64,000 nt of DNA from an uncultured Oscillospiraceae bacterium (GCA_934590355.1 CAKTOX010000003.1:1-64000), one strand, 5' to 3'; counted from the stretch's first letter, positions 7,429-16,773 are shown. Notes: generated from the sequence alone by a model not told the origin. Translations and numbers: made by a program.

Positions 7429-10380
7429 ATGCTCAAACTTAAAGGCATCACGAAGGACTACGCCGTAGGCGACGAAACTGTGCACGCGCTCAAGGGCATC
7501 GATCTTGAGTTTCGCAAAAGCGAATTCGTCGCTATTCTCGGCCACTCCGGATGCGGCAAGACGACCATGCTCAACATCATAGGCGGTCTTGACCAGTACA
7601 CCGACGGCGACCTCATCATTAACGGCCGCTCAACCAAGGAATACACCGACCGCGACTGGGACACGTACAGAAACCACTCGATAGGCTTCGTTTTCCAGTC
7701 GTACAACCTCATTCCGCACCAGACGGTGCTCGCGAACGTCGAGCTTGCGCTCACGCTCTCGGGCGTCAACAAAGCCGAGCGCCGCGACAGGGCGATAAAG
7801 GCGCTTGAGCAGGTGGGACTCGGCGACCAGCTCACGAAAAAGCCCAACCAGATGTCCGGAGGGCAGATGCAGCGCGTCGCCATTGCCCGCGCGCTCGTGA
7901 ACGACCCCGACATTCTCCTTGCCGACGAGCCCACGGGCGCGCTCGACTCGGAAACGAGCGTGCAGATAATGGAGATATTAAAGAAGATCGCCGAGGATAA
8001 GCTCATCATCATGGTCACGCACAATCCCGAGCTTGCCGACAGCTACGCCTCGCGCATAATAAGGCTCAAGGACGGGCTTATAACGGGAGATACGATGCCG
8101 TATTCCGCGCAGGAGGACGAGGCATCCGAGCCTGCTCAGAAAAAGACCGCCATGAGCTATCTCACCGCGCTCTCGCTCTCACTCAATAACCTCATGACCA
8201 AAAAGGGGCGCACGATCCTGACCTCGTTTGCCGGCAGCATCGGCATTATCGGCATTGCGCTCATACTGTCGATATCCACAGGCGTCAATAACTACATCGA
8301 AAAGGTGCAGGAGGATACGCTCTCGTCTTACCCGATATCCATTCAGGCCGAAACGGTGGACATGACCGAGCTCATGACGAGCCTCATGGGCATTAACGCC
8401 GAGAATGCGGAGAATAAGCACGACAAGGACGCTGTCTACGGCAACACCATCATGTACGAAATGATGAACACCATGACTAACGCCGAGGTGCAGAGCAATA
8501 ACCTCAAGGCGCTCAAGGTGTTTCTTGACGAGCAGATGTCAGAGGACTCCGAGCTCAGCCGCAACGCATCGAACGTGCAGTACACATATAATCTGCCCAT
8601 GAATCTGTTCACCAAGGACACGGACGGCAAAATTGTCAAATCCGACGTGATGACGCTCATGAGCAAGATGCGCGCGGGCGTTATCGGCGATGAGGCCGAG
8701 GCTTCGGTGAGCCAGTCCATGAACGGAATGCTCTCGGCCACCGGTACAAGCGGCACTCAGAGTCAATTCGTTGTATGGCAGGAGATGCTGCCGGGCGAGG
8801 ACAGTCTCATAAGTCCAATGCTCGAGCAGCAGTATGACGTGCTCTACGGCACGTGGCCGCAGAATTACGATGAGGTCGTCTTGACTGTTGACGAGAATAA
8901 CGAGGTCTCCGACATGGTGCTGTATGCCCTCGGTCTCAAATCCTCAAGCGATATGCTCTCGGCCATGGCAAGCTACATGAGCGGGGAAGAGGTGGACACC
9001 TCAAAGCCCGAAAGCTGGAGCTACGCCGACGTCTGCAAAAAGACCTTCAGCCTCATCCTCCCGGCGGACTGCCGGCAGCTTGATCCCGAAACGGGCGAAT
9101 ATAAGGACATAAGCGCCGACGCGCTCGGACTCAAGACGCTCTATGCAAACGGTATCGAGCTCAAGATAGTCGGCATAGTGCGCCAGCGTGACGATGCCGT
9201 GTCCGGAATGATGACCGGTGCCATCGGATACACAAACGCGCTCACGAAATACGTCGTTGAGCAGACCGCCGAAAAGGAGCTTGTCAAAAAGCAGCTTGCC
9301 GACCCGCAGCACGACGTTTTTACGGGACTTCCGTTCAAGCAGACCGATAAGACTCTCACGAGCGAGGAAATAAAGACGGCTGTTGAGGAATACAGCGCGA
9401 CGATAGACAATGCGAAAAAGGCGGAGCTGTACGTCGGCTATATGTCCAACGCGCCTGAAGCATATATAAAAAGCATGATCGACAAGCAGCTTGACGGCGT
9501 GACTCGTGCCAATATTGAAAAGCAGGTGCTCGAGAGCTATCCGGAGTATTCGGATATGCTTGCGGCGATGGATGACGACGCACTTATGAGCTATATGCGC
9601 GAGCTTATGAGCGAGCAGATAAAAAAGGCCTATGCCGAGCAGGTGAAAAAGCAGCTTTCAAGCCTTTCGACGGCGAGCCTTGCCGCGGCATTTGACGAGT
9701 GCTACTTCACCGACGAGGGCTACAAGCTCATTTACGACGAGCTCATGCCGGAGACATTCTCGTCCTCGACCTACGAGAAAAATCTCCGTGCTCTCGGCTA
9801 TGTAGACCTCAACTCCCCCTCGGGCGTTAACATCTACGTTGCCACCTTCGCGGCAAAGGACGCAGTCGCTGACGTTATCGAGGACTATAATAACAGCGTC
9901 GATACCGAGGATCAGATAAGCTACACGGACTATGTAGCCCTCATCATGAGCTCCGTCACGACGATAATCGATGTCATAAGCTACGTGCTCATTGCCTTTG
10001 TTGCGATAAGCCTCGTCGTTTCTAGCATTATGATAGGCATTATAACCTATATAAGCGTGCTCGAGCGCACCAAGGAGATCGGTATTTTGCGAGCTATCGG
10101 CGCTTCTAAAAAGGATATTTCGAGTGTTTTCAATGCCGAGACCGTCATAGTCGGCTTCGGAGCGGGACTCATCGGTATCCTTGCAACCATCCTCCTGTGT
10201 ATTCCGATAAACGCCATCGTCCACCATTTGACCGGCATTTATTCGATAAACGCGGTGCTGCCGCCGCTTGCTGCGCTTGTGCTTATCGCGATAAGCATGA
10301 TTCTGACGGTGGTCGCGGGGCTCATTCCCTCGCGCGTCGCGGCAAACAAAGACCCCGTTGTGGCACTGAGAACAGAATGA
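7429..10380 (+). CDS. MacB-like ABC transporter, fused ATPase and FtsX-type permease
   Basis: 983 aa. Residues 1-225 form a LolD/MacB-type ATPase with Walker A GHSGCGKT (38-45), signature MSGGQMQRVAIARAL and Walker B DILLADEPTGALD. A linker and one membrane helix near residue 265 lead into a very large extracytoplasmic part (about 290-830), Glu/Lys-rich and partly coiled. Three membrane segments at the C-terminus carry the FtsX motif ERTKEIGILRAIGASKKDI. MacB-class proteins act as mechanotransmitters for peptide or lipoprotein export or antibiotic resistance rather than classic importers. This one is longer than E. coli MacB because of the big external domain. It is a single gene with its own promoter and terminator. 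The substrate is not readable. Confidence 0.9.
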   Translation: MLKLKGITKDYAVGDETVHALKGIDLEFRKSEFVAILGHSGCGKTTMLNIIGGLDQYTDGDLIINGRSTKEYTDRDWDTYRNHSIGFVFQSYNLIPHQTVLANVELALTLSGVNKAERRDRAIKALEQVGLGDQLTKKPNQMSGGQMQRVAIARALVNDPDILLADEPTGALDSETSVQIMEILKKIAEDKLIIMVTHNPELADSYASRIIRLKDGLITGDTMPYSAQEDEASEPAQKKTAMSYLTALSLSLNNLMTKKGRTILTSFAGSIGIIGIALILSISTGVNNYIEKVQEDTLSSYPISIQAETVDMTELMTSLMGINAENAENKHDKDAVYGNTIMYEMMNTMTNAEVQSNNLKALKVFLDEQMSEDSELSRNASNVQYTYNLPMNLFTKDTDGKIVKSDVMTLMSKMRAGVIGDEAEASVSQSMNGMLSATGTSGTQSQFVVWQEMLPGEDSLISPMLEQQYDVLYGTWPQNYDEVVLTVDENNEVSDMVLYALGLKSSSDMLSAMASYMSGEEVDTSKPESWSYADVCKKTFSLILPADCRQLDPETGEYKDISADALGLKTLYANGIELKIVGIVRQRDDAVSGMMTGAIGYTNALTKYVVEQTAEKELVKKQLADPQHDVFTGLPFKQTDKTLTSEEIKTAVEEYSATIDNAKKAELYVGYMSNAPEAYIKSMIDKQLDGVTRANIEKQVLESYPEYSDMLAAMDDDALMSYMRELMSEQIKKAYAEQVKKQLSSLSTASLAAAFDECYFTDEGYKLIYDELMPETFSSSTYEKNLRALGYVDLNSPSGVNIYVATFAAKDAVADVIEDYNNSVDTEDQISYTDYVALIMSSVTTIIDVISYVLIAFVAISLVVSSIMIGIITYISVLERTKEIGILRAIGASKKDISSVFNAETVIVGFGAGLIGILATILLCIPINAIVHHLTGIYSINAVLPPLAALVLIAISMILTVVAGLIPSRVAANKDPVVALRTE

Positions 10381-10388
10381 TTTTAATT

Positions 10389-10430
10389 AAAAAACGCAGG
10401 AGCGTATCGTGTGATATGCCCCTGCGTTTT
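10389..10430. terminator. bidirectional terminator between ABC fusion and larC
   Basis: Hairpin with arms AAAACGCAGG and CCTGCGTTTT plus an imperfect inner stem, T-rich on both sides. It serves the converging ABC transporter and lar transcripts. Confidence 0.8.
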
Positions 10431-11610
10431 ACCATTTTAATTTGGATTTATTCACGATTTCGCGTATTTCGCTCATGCTGAGCCCGGTTTTGCGTGCAAT
10501 TTGTGCAAGCTCGTCATATTCGGGCTTTTCGCGCCTCACGCCGTAGCCCTGCGCGATTTTAACGCTCACGCTGCCAAGCGGCGTTTCAAGAGCCTTTGTG
10601 CCGCGGCTTAGTGTATAGCGCCTGCACTCGCGCTCGCGCACGCCGAGCGTGCTCGTGTTTTTGAAAAGACACCTGAGCACTGCGTCGCGCTCGGAGCTTT
10701 TGCAAATGCAGTTGAGTTCAACTCCGGGGCGGCATTTTTTCATACCAGCACTCGTATAATACGCATCAAGCGCACCCGCCTCAAGAAGCCTTTCAAGCGC
10801 AAAGCCGAGATCCTCCGCCGTCATGTCGTCAATGCTGCATACAAGCTCAATGACGCTCTCGTGCTCGTCCTGCGCTTCACCCAGCAGCACCCTCACGACG
10901 TTTGCGCGCTTAAAGTCCTTTGTTCCCGTGCCGTAGCCCGCCGCCTCGACCGTAATGAGAGGCATCGGGGAAAATTCATCGGCAAAATGCCGCAGCAGCG
11001 CAGCACCTGTGGGCGTGCACAATTCGCTTTCAATATCCCCGCTGCGGTATGGAATACCGCGCAGCAGCACCTCCGTTGACGGAGCGGGCACGGGGATAAC
11101 TCCGTGGGCACAGCGCACCGAGCCGCTGCCGACGCTAATGGGGGAGCAGATGACCTTTTCGGGCGCAAGCTCATGCATGAGCATACACACATTTAAAACA
11201 TCGGCGAGCGCGTCAATCGAGCCGACCTCGTGGAAATGAATGTTCTCCACCGGAGTGCTGTGCACGCGGCTTTCCGCGTCGGCAAGCATTTTATAGACCG
11301 CTGCCGCATCGCTGCGCACCTTGTCGGGCAGGGGAGCGGCGGCTATAAAGCCGAGTATCTCGGCGATGCTCGTGGGCTGGTGCTCATGGTGCAGCACGGC
11401 ACCCTCCTCGTCGCCGTTAATAAGCACCGAAACGTGCGTGCCCTTAATGCCGCACTTGCTGTCGGCTCTTGCCGTAATAACCGCTCTTCCGTCGAGAGCC
11501 GCGTTCATTTTTTCGATGAACGCCTCGCGGTCGGGGTGCAGCTCAAGCAGCGCCGCCGTGAGCATATCGCCCGCGCAGCCCATGCCGCAGTCAATATACA
11601 GCGTTTTCAT
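10429..11610 (-). CDS. larC: LarC, nickel insertion protein for the nickel-pincer (NPN) cofactor
   Basis: 393 aa, DUF111/LarC family. It begins MKTLYIDCGMGCAGDMLTAA, the typical LarC start, with His-rich HHEHQPTS and HFHEVGS segments suited to nickel binding. LarC is a CTP-dependent cyclometallase that puts Ni into the pyridinium bisthiocarboxylate pincer made by LarB and LarE. In Lactobacillus plantarum larC is expressed by ribosomal frameshifting as LarC1/LarC2; here one uninterrupted frame covers both parts. The start overlaps the larE stop by 4 bases, so it is translationally coupled as the last gene of larB-larE-larC. No larA racemase lies in the window. Confidence 0.92.
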   Translation of the reverse strand: MKTLYIDCGMGCAGDMLTAALLELHPDREAFIEKMNAALDGRAVITARADSKCGIKGTHVSVLINGDEEGAVLHHEHQPTSIAEILGFIAAAPLPDKVRSDAAAVYKMLADAESRVHSTPVENIHFHEVGSIDALADVLNVCMLMHELAPEKVICSPISVGSGSVRCAHGVIPVPAPSTEVLLRGIPYRSGDIESELCTPTGAALLRHFADEFSPMPLITVEAAGYGTGTKDFKRANVVRVLLGEAQDEHESVIELVCSIDDMTAEDLGFALERLLEAGALDAYYTSAGMKKCRPGVELNCICKSSERDAVLRCLFKNTSTLGVRERECRRYTLSRGTKALETPLGSVSVKIAQGYGVRREKPEYDELAQIARKTGLSMSEIREIVNKSKLKW

Positions 11611-12374
11611 ACACTTGCCTCCCTCGGATTATCGTCTATGCGCACGAGAGAAAATCTCTTTCCCAGCTCGCGCAGTATTTCGCCTGATTTTTCGTGCGCG
11701 GCGGGAAGCTGCGCGGCCGTGAATTGCAGCAGCGCACAGTCATTATCGCACCTCACGCGAAAGTCCGTGAAGCCGAGGGAAAACAGGAAATTCTCGCTTT
11801 CTTCGGCTCTCGTGAGCTTTTGTGCGGTTATCCTCTCGCCGGTTTTTATGCGTGTGGCAAGGCAGGCGTAGGCGGGCTTATCCCATGTAAACAGCCCCGC
11901 AGCCCTTGACAGCTCGCGCAGCTTGGGCTTTGTTATGCCGCAGAAGCGCAGGGGAGAGAGGATGCCGTATTCGCGCAGTACCCTCATACCCGGACGGTCT
12001 GCACCGTCGTCGGAGGCGTTTGTGCCGTCTACTATAACGTCGTATCCGTCCTGTGCCGCCGCGCTTTTTATAAGCCCCATTATCCGCTTTTTGCAGTGGT
12101 AGCAGCGCTCGGGCGGGTTTGAAGCAATGTTATCGTCGGAGAGAACGTCGGCGCTTAAAACGCGCAGTCTGACGCCCAATTCATCTGCAAGGCGCAGGGC
12201 ATCTTGATATTCAAACTCCGGCTGAAACTGCGAGCGAACGTAATAAGCCGTGATGTCCGCGCCGTTTTTTGCCGCCGCGTACATGAGATACGCAGAGTCC
12301 GCCCCGCCGGAGAACGCGAGCGCAAGCCTGTCATGCTCGCGGAAAAAATCCTTCAGCTCCATAGCGTCAGTCAA
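11607..12374 (-). CDS. larE: LarE, ATP-dependent sacrificial sulfur transferase
   Basis: 255 aa. The PP-loop SGGADS (residues 22-27) activates the substrate carboxylate by adenylylation. A conserved CYHCKK follows at 91-96. Cys171, in PAYACLATR, aligns with the cysteine that L. plantarum LarE sacrifices as sulfur donor (Cys176 there). LarE converts the LarB product to the bis-thiocarboxylate form of the pincer ligand. The extra pair Cys91/Cys94 could matter if this enzyme uses a cluster-based, non-sacrificial sulfur route reported for three-cysteine LarE proteins; sequence alone cannot decide. It overlaps larB by 8 and larC by 4 bases. Confidence 0.92.
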   Translation of the reverse strand: MTDAMELKDFFREHDRLALAFSGGADSAYLMYAAAKNGADITAYYVRSQFQPEFEYQDALRLADELGVRLRVLSADVLSDDNIASNPPERCYHCKKRIMGLIKSAAAQDGYDVIVDGTNASDDGADRPGMRVLREYGILSPLRFCGITKPKLRELSRAAGLFTWDKPAYACLATRIKTGERITAQKLTRAEESENFLFSLGFTDFRVRCDNDCALLQFTAAQLPAAHEKSGEILRELGKRFSLVRIDDNPREASV

Positions 12375-13119
12375 GATGGTTTATCATGCTCGCCATGTAG
12401 CCTGCGCCGAAGCCGTTGTCAATATTTACGACCGAAACGCCGCTTGCGCAGGAGTTGAGCATACTCAAAAGTGCCGCGACCCCGCCGAGCGATGCGCCGT
12501 AGCCCACGCTCGTTGGCACTGCGATAACCGGACAATCTGCAAGGCCGCCAATGACCGATGGCAGCGCCCCCTCCATACCCGCTACCGCGACTATCGCTCT
12601 TGCGCTCATGATGGGTTCAAGGTTGGAAAGGAGCCTGTGGATGCCGGAAACGCCGACGTCGTAGAGGCGCGTGACCTTGTTTCCGAGCATTTCGGCGGTT
12701 ATCGCGGCCTCCTCGGCAACTGGAATATCGCTCGTACCGCCGGTCGCAACGACGATCGTGCCCTTGCCGGTGGGCGCGGGTATGCATCCTATGACGCCGG
12801 TTTTCGAGATGTGGTCATAGCGCAGCTCAAGCTGCCGTTGCAAAAGCTGTGCGGTTTCGGGGCTTATGCGTGTTATGAGCACCGTTTCCTGACCGTTTTC
12901 GAGCATCCCCTTTGCTATGCCGAGAATATGCTCGGGCGCTTTATTTGCACCGTAAATTACCTCCGGCACGCCCTGGCGTATCCCTCGGTGCAGGTCGATC
13001 CTTGCGTAATCCTCTATTTCCTTAAAAGGCAGCATCTTGAGCCTGAGCGCTGCGTCCTCGGGCGATATACTGCCGTCGGCGACCTTCGTCAGAAGCTCCG
13101 TGACTTCGTGTTTATCCAT
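12367..13119 (-). CDS. larB: LarB, nicotinic acid adenine dinucleotide carboxylase/hydrolase
   Basis: 250 aa with a PurE/AIR-carboxylase-like C-terminal half: PAPTGKGTIVVATGGTSDIPVAEEA (split across 111-135), RAIVAVAGMEGALPSV and VGYGASLGGVAALLSMLN. It carboxylates the pyridinium ring of NaAD and hydrolyses the phosphoanhydride, the first step of NPN cofactor synthesis. ATG at 13119 has a GGAGGG ribosome site. It is the first gene of the leftward operon. The upstream 195 bases, shared with divergent malQ, are AT-rich; I see no clear nickel-responsive operator. Confidence 0.92.
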   Translation of the reverse strand: MDKHEVTELLTKVADGSISPEDAALRLKMLPFKEIEDYARIDLHRGIRQGVPEVIYGANKAPEHILGIAKGMLENGQETVLITRISPETAQLLQRQLELRYDHISKTGVIGCIPAPTGKGTIVVATGGTSDIPVAEEAAITAEMLGNKVTRLYDVGVSGIHRLLSNLEPIMSARAIVAVAGMEGALPSVIGGLADCPVIAVPTSVGYGASLGGVAALLSMLNSCASGVSVVNIDNGFGAGYMASMINHLD

Positions 13120-13265
13120 AGCTGCACCCTCCGATCAAACATTAATAAAAATATTTTATATCAAAAAACGCGGAAAATCTATATATAAATTATCAAAAAA
13201 TGCAGCCGTCCTGCCGAGAGCTTTTCGATGTGCGATGACGAAGAGCATTGCAGCAAATACTATAC

Positions 13266-13294
13266 TTGATTTTTGCGCACAAGGCGGCTAAAAT
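13266..13294 (+). promoter_or_regulatory. probable malQ promoter
   Basis: TTGATT, a 17-base spacer and TAAAAT, ending 20 bases before the malQ start codon. Confidence 0.6.
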
Positions 13295-13314
13295 ATCCTG
13301 CGTGAGGTGATCGC

Positions 13315-14802
13315 ATGAACATTAAACGAAGCTGCGGCGTACTTCTTCCGGTGTTTTCCCTTCCGTCCGAGCACGGCATCGGGACCTTCGGAAAAGCCGC
13401 ATATGACTTTATAGATTTCCTTGCCGACGCGGGACAGTCGTGGTGGCAGATGCTGCCCGTCGGACCGAGCGGCAGCGGGGATTCCCCGTATCAGAGCTTC
13501 TCGTCATTTGCAGGCAACGAGTTTTTCATTGACCTTGATTTACTTGCAGCGGACGGACTGCTCACAAAAAGCGAGGTTGAAAGCGTTTCATGGGGCGAGA
13601 ATAACGGCAGGGTGGACTACGAGATAATGCGCTCCGAGCGCGGCCGCCTGCTCAAGCTTGCCGCCGAACGCGGTATGGGGCGCGACAGCAAAAAGCTCGA
13701 CGGCTTTATCACGGAAAACGCCTCTTGGCTGCCGGACTACGCACTCTACATGGCGCTCAAGGAGCATTTCGGCATGGCGGCATGGATGAGGTGGGACGAG
13801 CCCATCCGCATGAGAGAGCCTGAGGCAGTCGCAAAATACACGGCGCTGCTTGCCGATGATATCCGCTATTTTGAGTACGTCCAGTATCTTTTTTACACTC
13901 AGTTTGCCGCCCTGCGCGCCTATGCGCACGAAAAGGGGATCGGCCTCATAGGCGATATGCCGATATACGTCGCGCTCGATTCCGCCGACGTTTGGGCGCA
14001 GCCGAGATTCTTTAAGCTCGACGAAAAAAATATGCCTACCGCCGTTGCGGGTGTGCCGCCGGACTATTTCAGCGCCGACGGTCAGCTCTGGGGCAACCCC
14101 CTCTACGATTGGGACGCACAGCGTGCGGACGGCTACGGCTGGTGGATACGCAGGATAGATGGTGCGTCGAAGCTCTACGACGTGCTCAGAATTGACCATT
14201 TCCGCGCTTTTGAAAGCTATTGGGCTGTGCCTGCCGACGCGAAAACCGCCAAGGAGGGCAGGTGGCTCAAGGGGCCGGGAATGGATCTTGTCGGGCGGCT
14301 CACAGCGTGGTTTCACAATGTGCAGTTCATTGCGGAGGATCTCGGCACGCTCACGCCCGAGGTGCACGCGCTTCTTGCCGAAAGTGCTCTGCCGGGCATG
14401 AAGGTGCTTGAATTTGCCTTCGACCCCAATACGCTGAGCGACTATCTCCCGCATAACTTCGCCGAAAACTGCGTGTGCTATACGGGCACGCACGATAACA
14501 CGCCGCTGTGCGCGTGGCTTGATGCAGCGGACGAGAAAGAGCTTAAATTCGTGGGAGAATATCTCGGCACGACTGATTTGGCAGACGGCGTGCTGCGCTG
14601 CGGCATGCGCTCCCGCGCGGGACTGTTCATCGCGCAGATGCAGGACTACCTCGGCCTCGGCACGGACAGCCGCATAAACACCCCCGGTACTCCACGCGGC
14701 AACTGGCGCTGGCGTTTGCCCGCGCACGCCCTTACGCCCGAGCTTGCCGAAAAAATGCGCCGCATGGCGTATATCTATGGCAGATGCGGCACGGATAAGT
14801 GA
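13315..14802 (+). CDS. malQ: 4-alpha-glucanotransferase (amylomaltase), GH77
   Basis: 495 aa, the normal bacterial length. GH77 hallmarks are present: the opening RSCGVLLPVFSLPSEHGIGT, SPYQSFSSFAGN, GDMPIYVALDSADVW, the nucleophile region LRIDHFRAF, the acid/base region ED in FIAEDLG, and GTHDNTP near the C-terminus. It moves maltodextrin chains between glucans, releasing glucose, in the cytoplasm. GAGGTG precedes the ATG. The gene is monocistronic, ending in a strong terminator, and divergent from the lar operon. Confidence 0.95.
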   Translation: MNIKRSCGVLLPVFSLPSEHGIGTFGKAAYDFIDFLADAGQSWWQMLPVGPSGSGDSPYQSFSSFAGNEFFIDLDLLAADGLLTKSEVESVSWGENNGRVDYEIMRSERGRLLKLAAERGMGRDSKKLDGFITENASWLPDYALYMALKEHFGMAAWMRWDEPIRMREPEAVAKYTALLADDIRYFEYVQYLFYTQFAALRAYAHEKGIGLIGDMPIYVALDSADVWAQPRFFKLDEKNMPTAVAGVPPDYFSADGQLWGNPLYDWDAQRADGYGWWIRRIDGASKLYDVLRIDHFRAFESYWAVPADAKTAKEGRWLKGPGMDLVGRLTAWFHNVQFIAEDLGTLTPEVHALLAESALPGMKVLEFAFDPNTLSDYLPHNFAENCVCYTGTHDNTPLCAWLDAADEKELKFVGEYLGTTDLADGVLRCGMRSRAGLFIAQMQDYLGLGTDSRINTPGTPRGNWRWRLPAHALTPELAEKMRRMAYIYGRCGTDK

Positions 14803-14842
14803 TGTTTCGATGATACGAGATGATACGATATATTATAAATGC

Positions 14843-14873
14843 AAAAAGACACCCTCTCACGGGTGTCTTTTTT
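14843..14873. terminator. bidirectional terminator between malQ and the ABC-F gene
   Basis: AAAAAGACACCC-loop-GGGTGTCTTTTTT, a 12-bp perfect stem with A and T tails for both directions. Confidence 0.9.
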
Positions 14874-14874
14874 C

Positions 14875-16479
14875 TTATCTGGTCTGCTGCTCCATGCCTG
14901 TGAGATCCATGTATTCGTCAAACGAGCACATGCGGTCGATTATACCGTCGTCGGTTATCTCGATTATGCGGTTTGCGACGGTCTGGGTGAGCTGATGGTC
15001 GTGGCTGGAGAAAATGACGTTAAACTTAAAGGCTTCAAGGCCGTTGTTGAGTGCGGCAATGCTCTCAAGGTCAAGGTGGTTTGTCGGCTGATCGAGAACG
15101 AGGACGTTTGCGCCGGAGAGCATCATCTTGCTTATCATGCATCTGACCTTCTCGCCGCCTGAGAGCACCTTCACGGGCTTATACACGTCATCGCCCGAGA
15201 AGAGCATACGGCCGAGGAAGGTGCGCAGATAGCTCTCGCGCTTATCCTCGGAAAACTGACGCATCCAGTCCATTAGGTCATACTCGCAGTTTTCAAAATA
15301 GGAGTTATGATCCTTGGGGAAGTACGCCTGAGTGGTCGAGGCACCCCATTTAACGGAGCCCGAATCGGGCTCCTCCTCGCCCATGAGGATCTTAAAGAGC
15401 ATAGTGACGGCAAGCTCGTTCTTGCCGATGATGGCGATCTTATCCTCCTTGCCTACTATGAAGCTGACGTTGTTGAGAAGCTTCACGCCGTCCACGGTCT
15501 TGCTGACCTCGGTGACGAAAAGCCTGTCCTTACCCGGCTCACGGTCTGCCTTGAAGCCGACCCACGGGTAGCGGCGTCCCGAGGCGGGCAGCTCCTCGAC
15601 GGTGAGCTTGTCAAGCAGCTTTCTGCGGCTAGTTGCTTGGCGAGATTTGCTCTTGTTCGCCGCAAAGCGCGAAATAAAGCCCTGAAGCTCTGCAATTTTC
15701 TGCTCGGCCTTCTTGTTCTGATCCTTTATGAGCTTCTGCATGAGCTGGCTGGATTCGTACCAGAAGTCGTAGTTGCCGACGTACATTTTGATCTTGCCGT
15801 AGTCGATATCGACTATGTGCGTGCAGACGTTGTTGAGAAAGTAGCGGTCATGCGAAACGACGAGCACGGTGCCCTCGTAGTCCATGAGGAAGTCCTCAAG
15901 CCACACTACGCTTGCAAGGTCGAGGTTGTTGGTGGGCTCGTCGAGCAGGATAATATCGGGCGAGCCGAACAGCGCCTGCGCAAGCAGCACCTTGACCTTC
16001 ATTCTCGGGTCCATGTCGCGCATCATGGTTTCGTGGAAATCCGGAGAAACGCCGAGGCCCTGGAGAATTCTGCTTGCGTCGGACTCGGCCTCCCAGCCGC
16101 CGAGCTCGGCAAACTCCTCCTCAAGCTCGGCAGCACGGATACCGTCCGCGTCGTCGAAATCGGGCTTGTCGTATATTGCGTCCTTCTCCTTGCCGCAGTC
16201 ATACAGTCTCTGGTTGCCCATGATGACGGTGTCCATGACCGTGTAATCGTCATACATATTCTGGTTCTGCTTGAGAACGGACATACGCTTTTTGGGCGCG
16301 ATCGTCACGCTGCCGGTGGAGGGCTCGAGCTCACCCGAGAGAATTTTAATGAAAGTCGATTTACCCGCGCCGTTTGCGCCGATTATGCCGTAGCAGTTGC
16401 CGGGCGTAAATTGCAGGTCAACGCGCGAAAACAGAACATTTCCGGCAAAATTTATTGAAAGATCGTTAACTGAAAGCAT
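14875..16479 (-). CDS. ABC-F family ATPase, YbiT-like
   Basis: 534 aa. ATG at 16479 follows GAGG; an upstream in-frame ATG at 16563 lacks a site. There are two ATPase domains and no membrane domain, as in ABC-F factors that act on ribosomes. Domain 1 has Walker A GANGAGKST (residues 36-44) and Walker B IILLDEPTNNLDL, but its signature is degenerate (MDPRMKVK). Domain 2 has a normal signature LSGGEKVRCM and Walker B VLVLDQPTNHLDL, but its Walker A reads GKNELAVTM, lacking the P-loop lysine. The linker SKSRQATSRRKLLDKL matches E. coli YbiT. Likely role: translation factor relieving stalled ribosomes or antibiotic stress. Confidence 0.88.
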   Translation of the reverse strand: MLSVNDLSINFAGNVLFSRVDLQFTPGNCYGIIGANGAGKSTFIKILSGELEPSTGSVTIAPKKRMSVLKQNQNMYDDYTVMDTVIMGNQRLYDCGKEKDAIYDKPDFDDADGIRAAELEEEFAELGGWEAESDASRILQGLGVSPDFHETMMRDMDPRMKVKVLLAQALFGSPDIILLDEPTNNLDLASVVWLEDFLMDYEGTVLVVSHDRYFLNNVCTHIVDIDYGKIKMYVGNYDFWYESSQLMQKLIKDQNKKAEQKIAELQGFISRFAANKSKSRQATSRRKLLDKLTVEELPASGRRYPWVGFKADREPGKDRLFVTEVSKTVDGVKLLNNVSFIVGKEDKIAIIGKNELAVTMLFKILMGEEEPDSGSVKWGASTTQAYFPKDHNSYFENCEYDLMDWMRQFSEDKRESYLRTFLGRMLFSGDDVYKPVKVLSGGEKVRCMISKMMLSGANVLVLDQPTNHLDLESIAALNNGLEAFKFNVIFSSHDHQLTQTVANRIIEITDDGIIDRMCSFDEYMDLTGMEQQTR

Positions 16480-16597
16480 TAAATGTACCTCGTTTTGAAA
16501 AAATCCTATATATTCTATCACCATAACGCGCAAATGGCAATATTTAAAAGGGTTTTTCGGCACTTATTCGTGCAGGATATGAAAAGAGGTGATAAAA

Positions 16598-16726
16598 TTG
16601 CGAATGATTTTAGCGGCAATACTGCTTCCTGTCGGCTTGGGGCTTTTGGCGTCGTACCTCATAACGCTTTTTAAGGCGCTCGCATCGCGCCGCCGTGCAT
16701 CAAGAAAGCGTGACGGCGACTTGTAA
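16598..16726 (+). CDS. 42-aa single-span membrane peptide
   Basis: TTG at 16598 is preceded by AGAGGTG at 7-base spacing; an ATG two codons on is the alternative. The product has one hydrophobic helix (MILAAILLPVGLGLLASYL), then LFKAL and a basic tail RRRASRKR. This is the pattern of small regulatory or stress membrane peptides with the C-terminus in the cytoplasm. It ends 47 bases before the alpha-galactosidase start, with a promoter overlapping its stop codon. No homologue is known to me. Confidence 0.5.
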   Translation: MRMILAAILLPVGLGLLASYLITLFKALASRRRASRKRDGDL

Positions 16727-16749
16727 CGGGAAAAAATCTGTGGTATTAT
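16721..16749 (+). promoter_or_regulatory. probable alpha-galactosidase promoter
   Basis: TTGTAA, a 17-base spacer and TATTAT. The -35 hexamer overlaps the stop codon of the 42-aa peptide. The GGAGGTGG ribosome site begins about 12 bases past the -10 box. Confidence 0.55.
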
Positions 16750-16773
16750 TTTCTCAAAAACGGAGGTGGCAAT

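Noticed and set aside
10429..11610. Programmed frameshift in larC as in L. plantarum
   Set aside because: A single uninterrupted frame of 393 codons covers both halves here.
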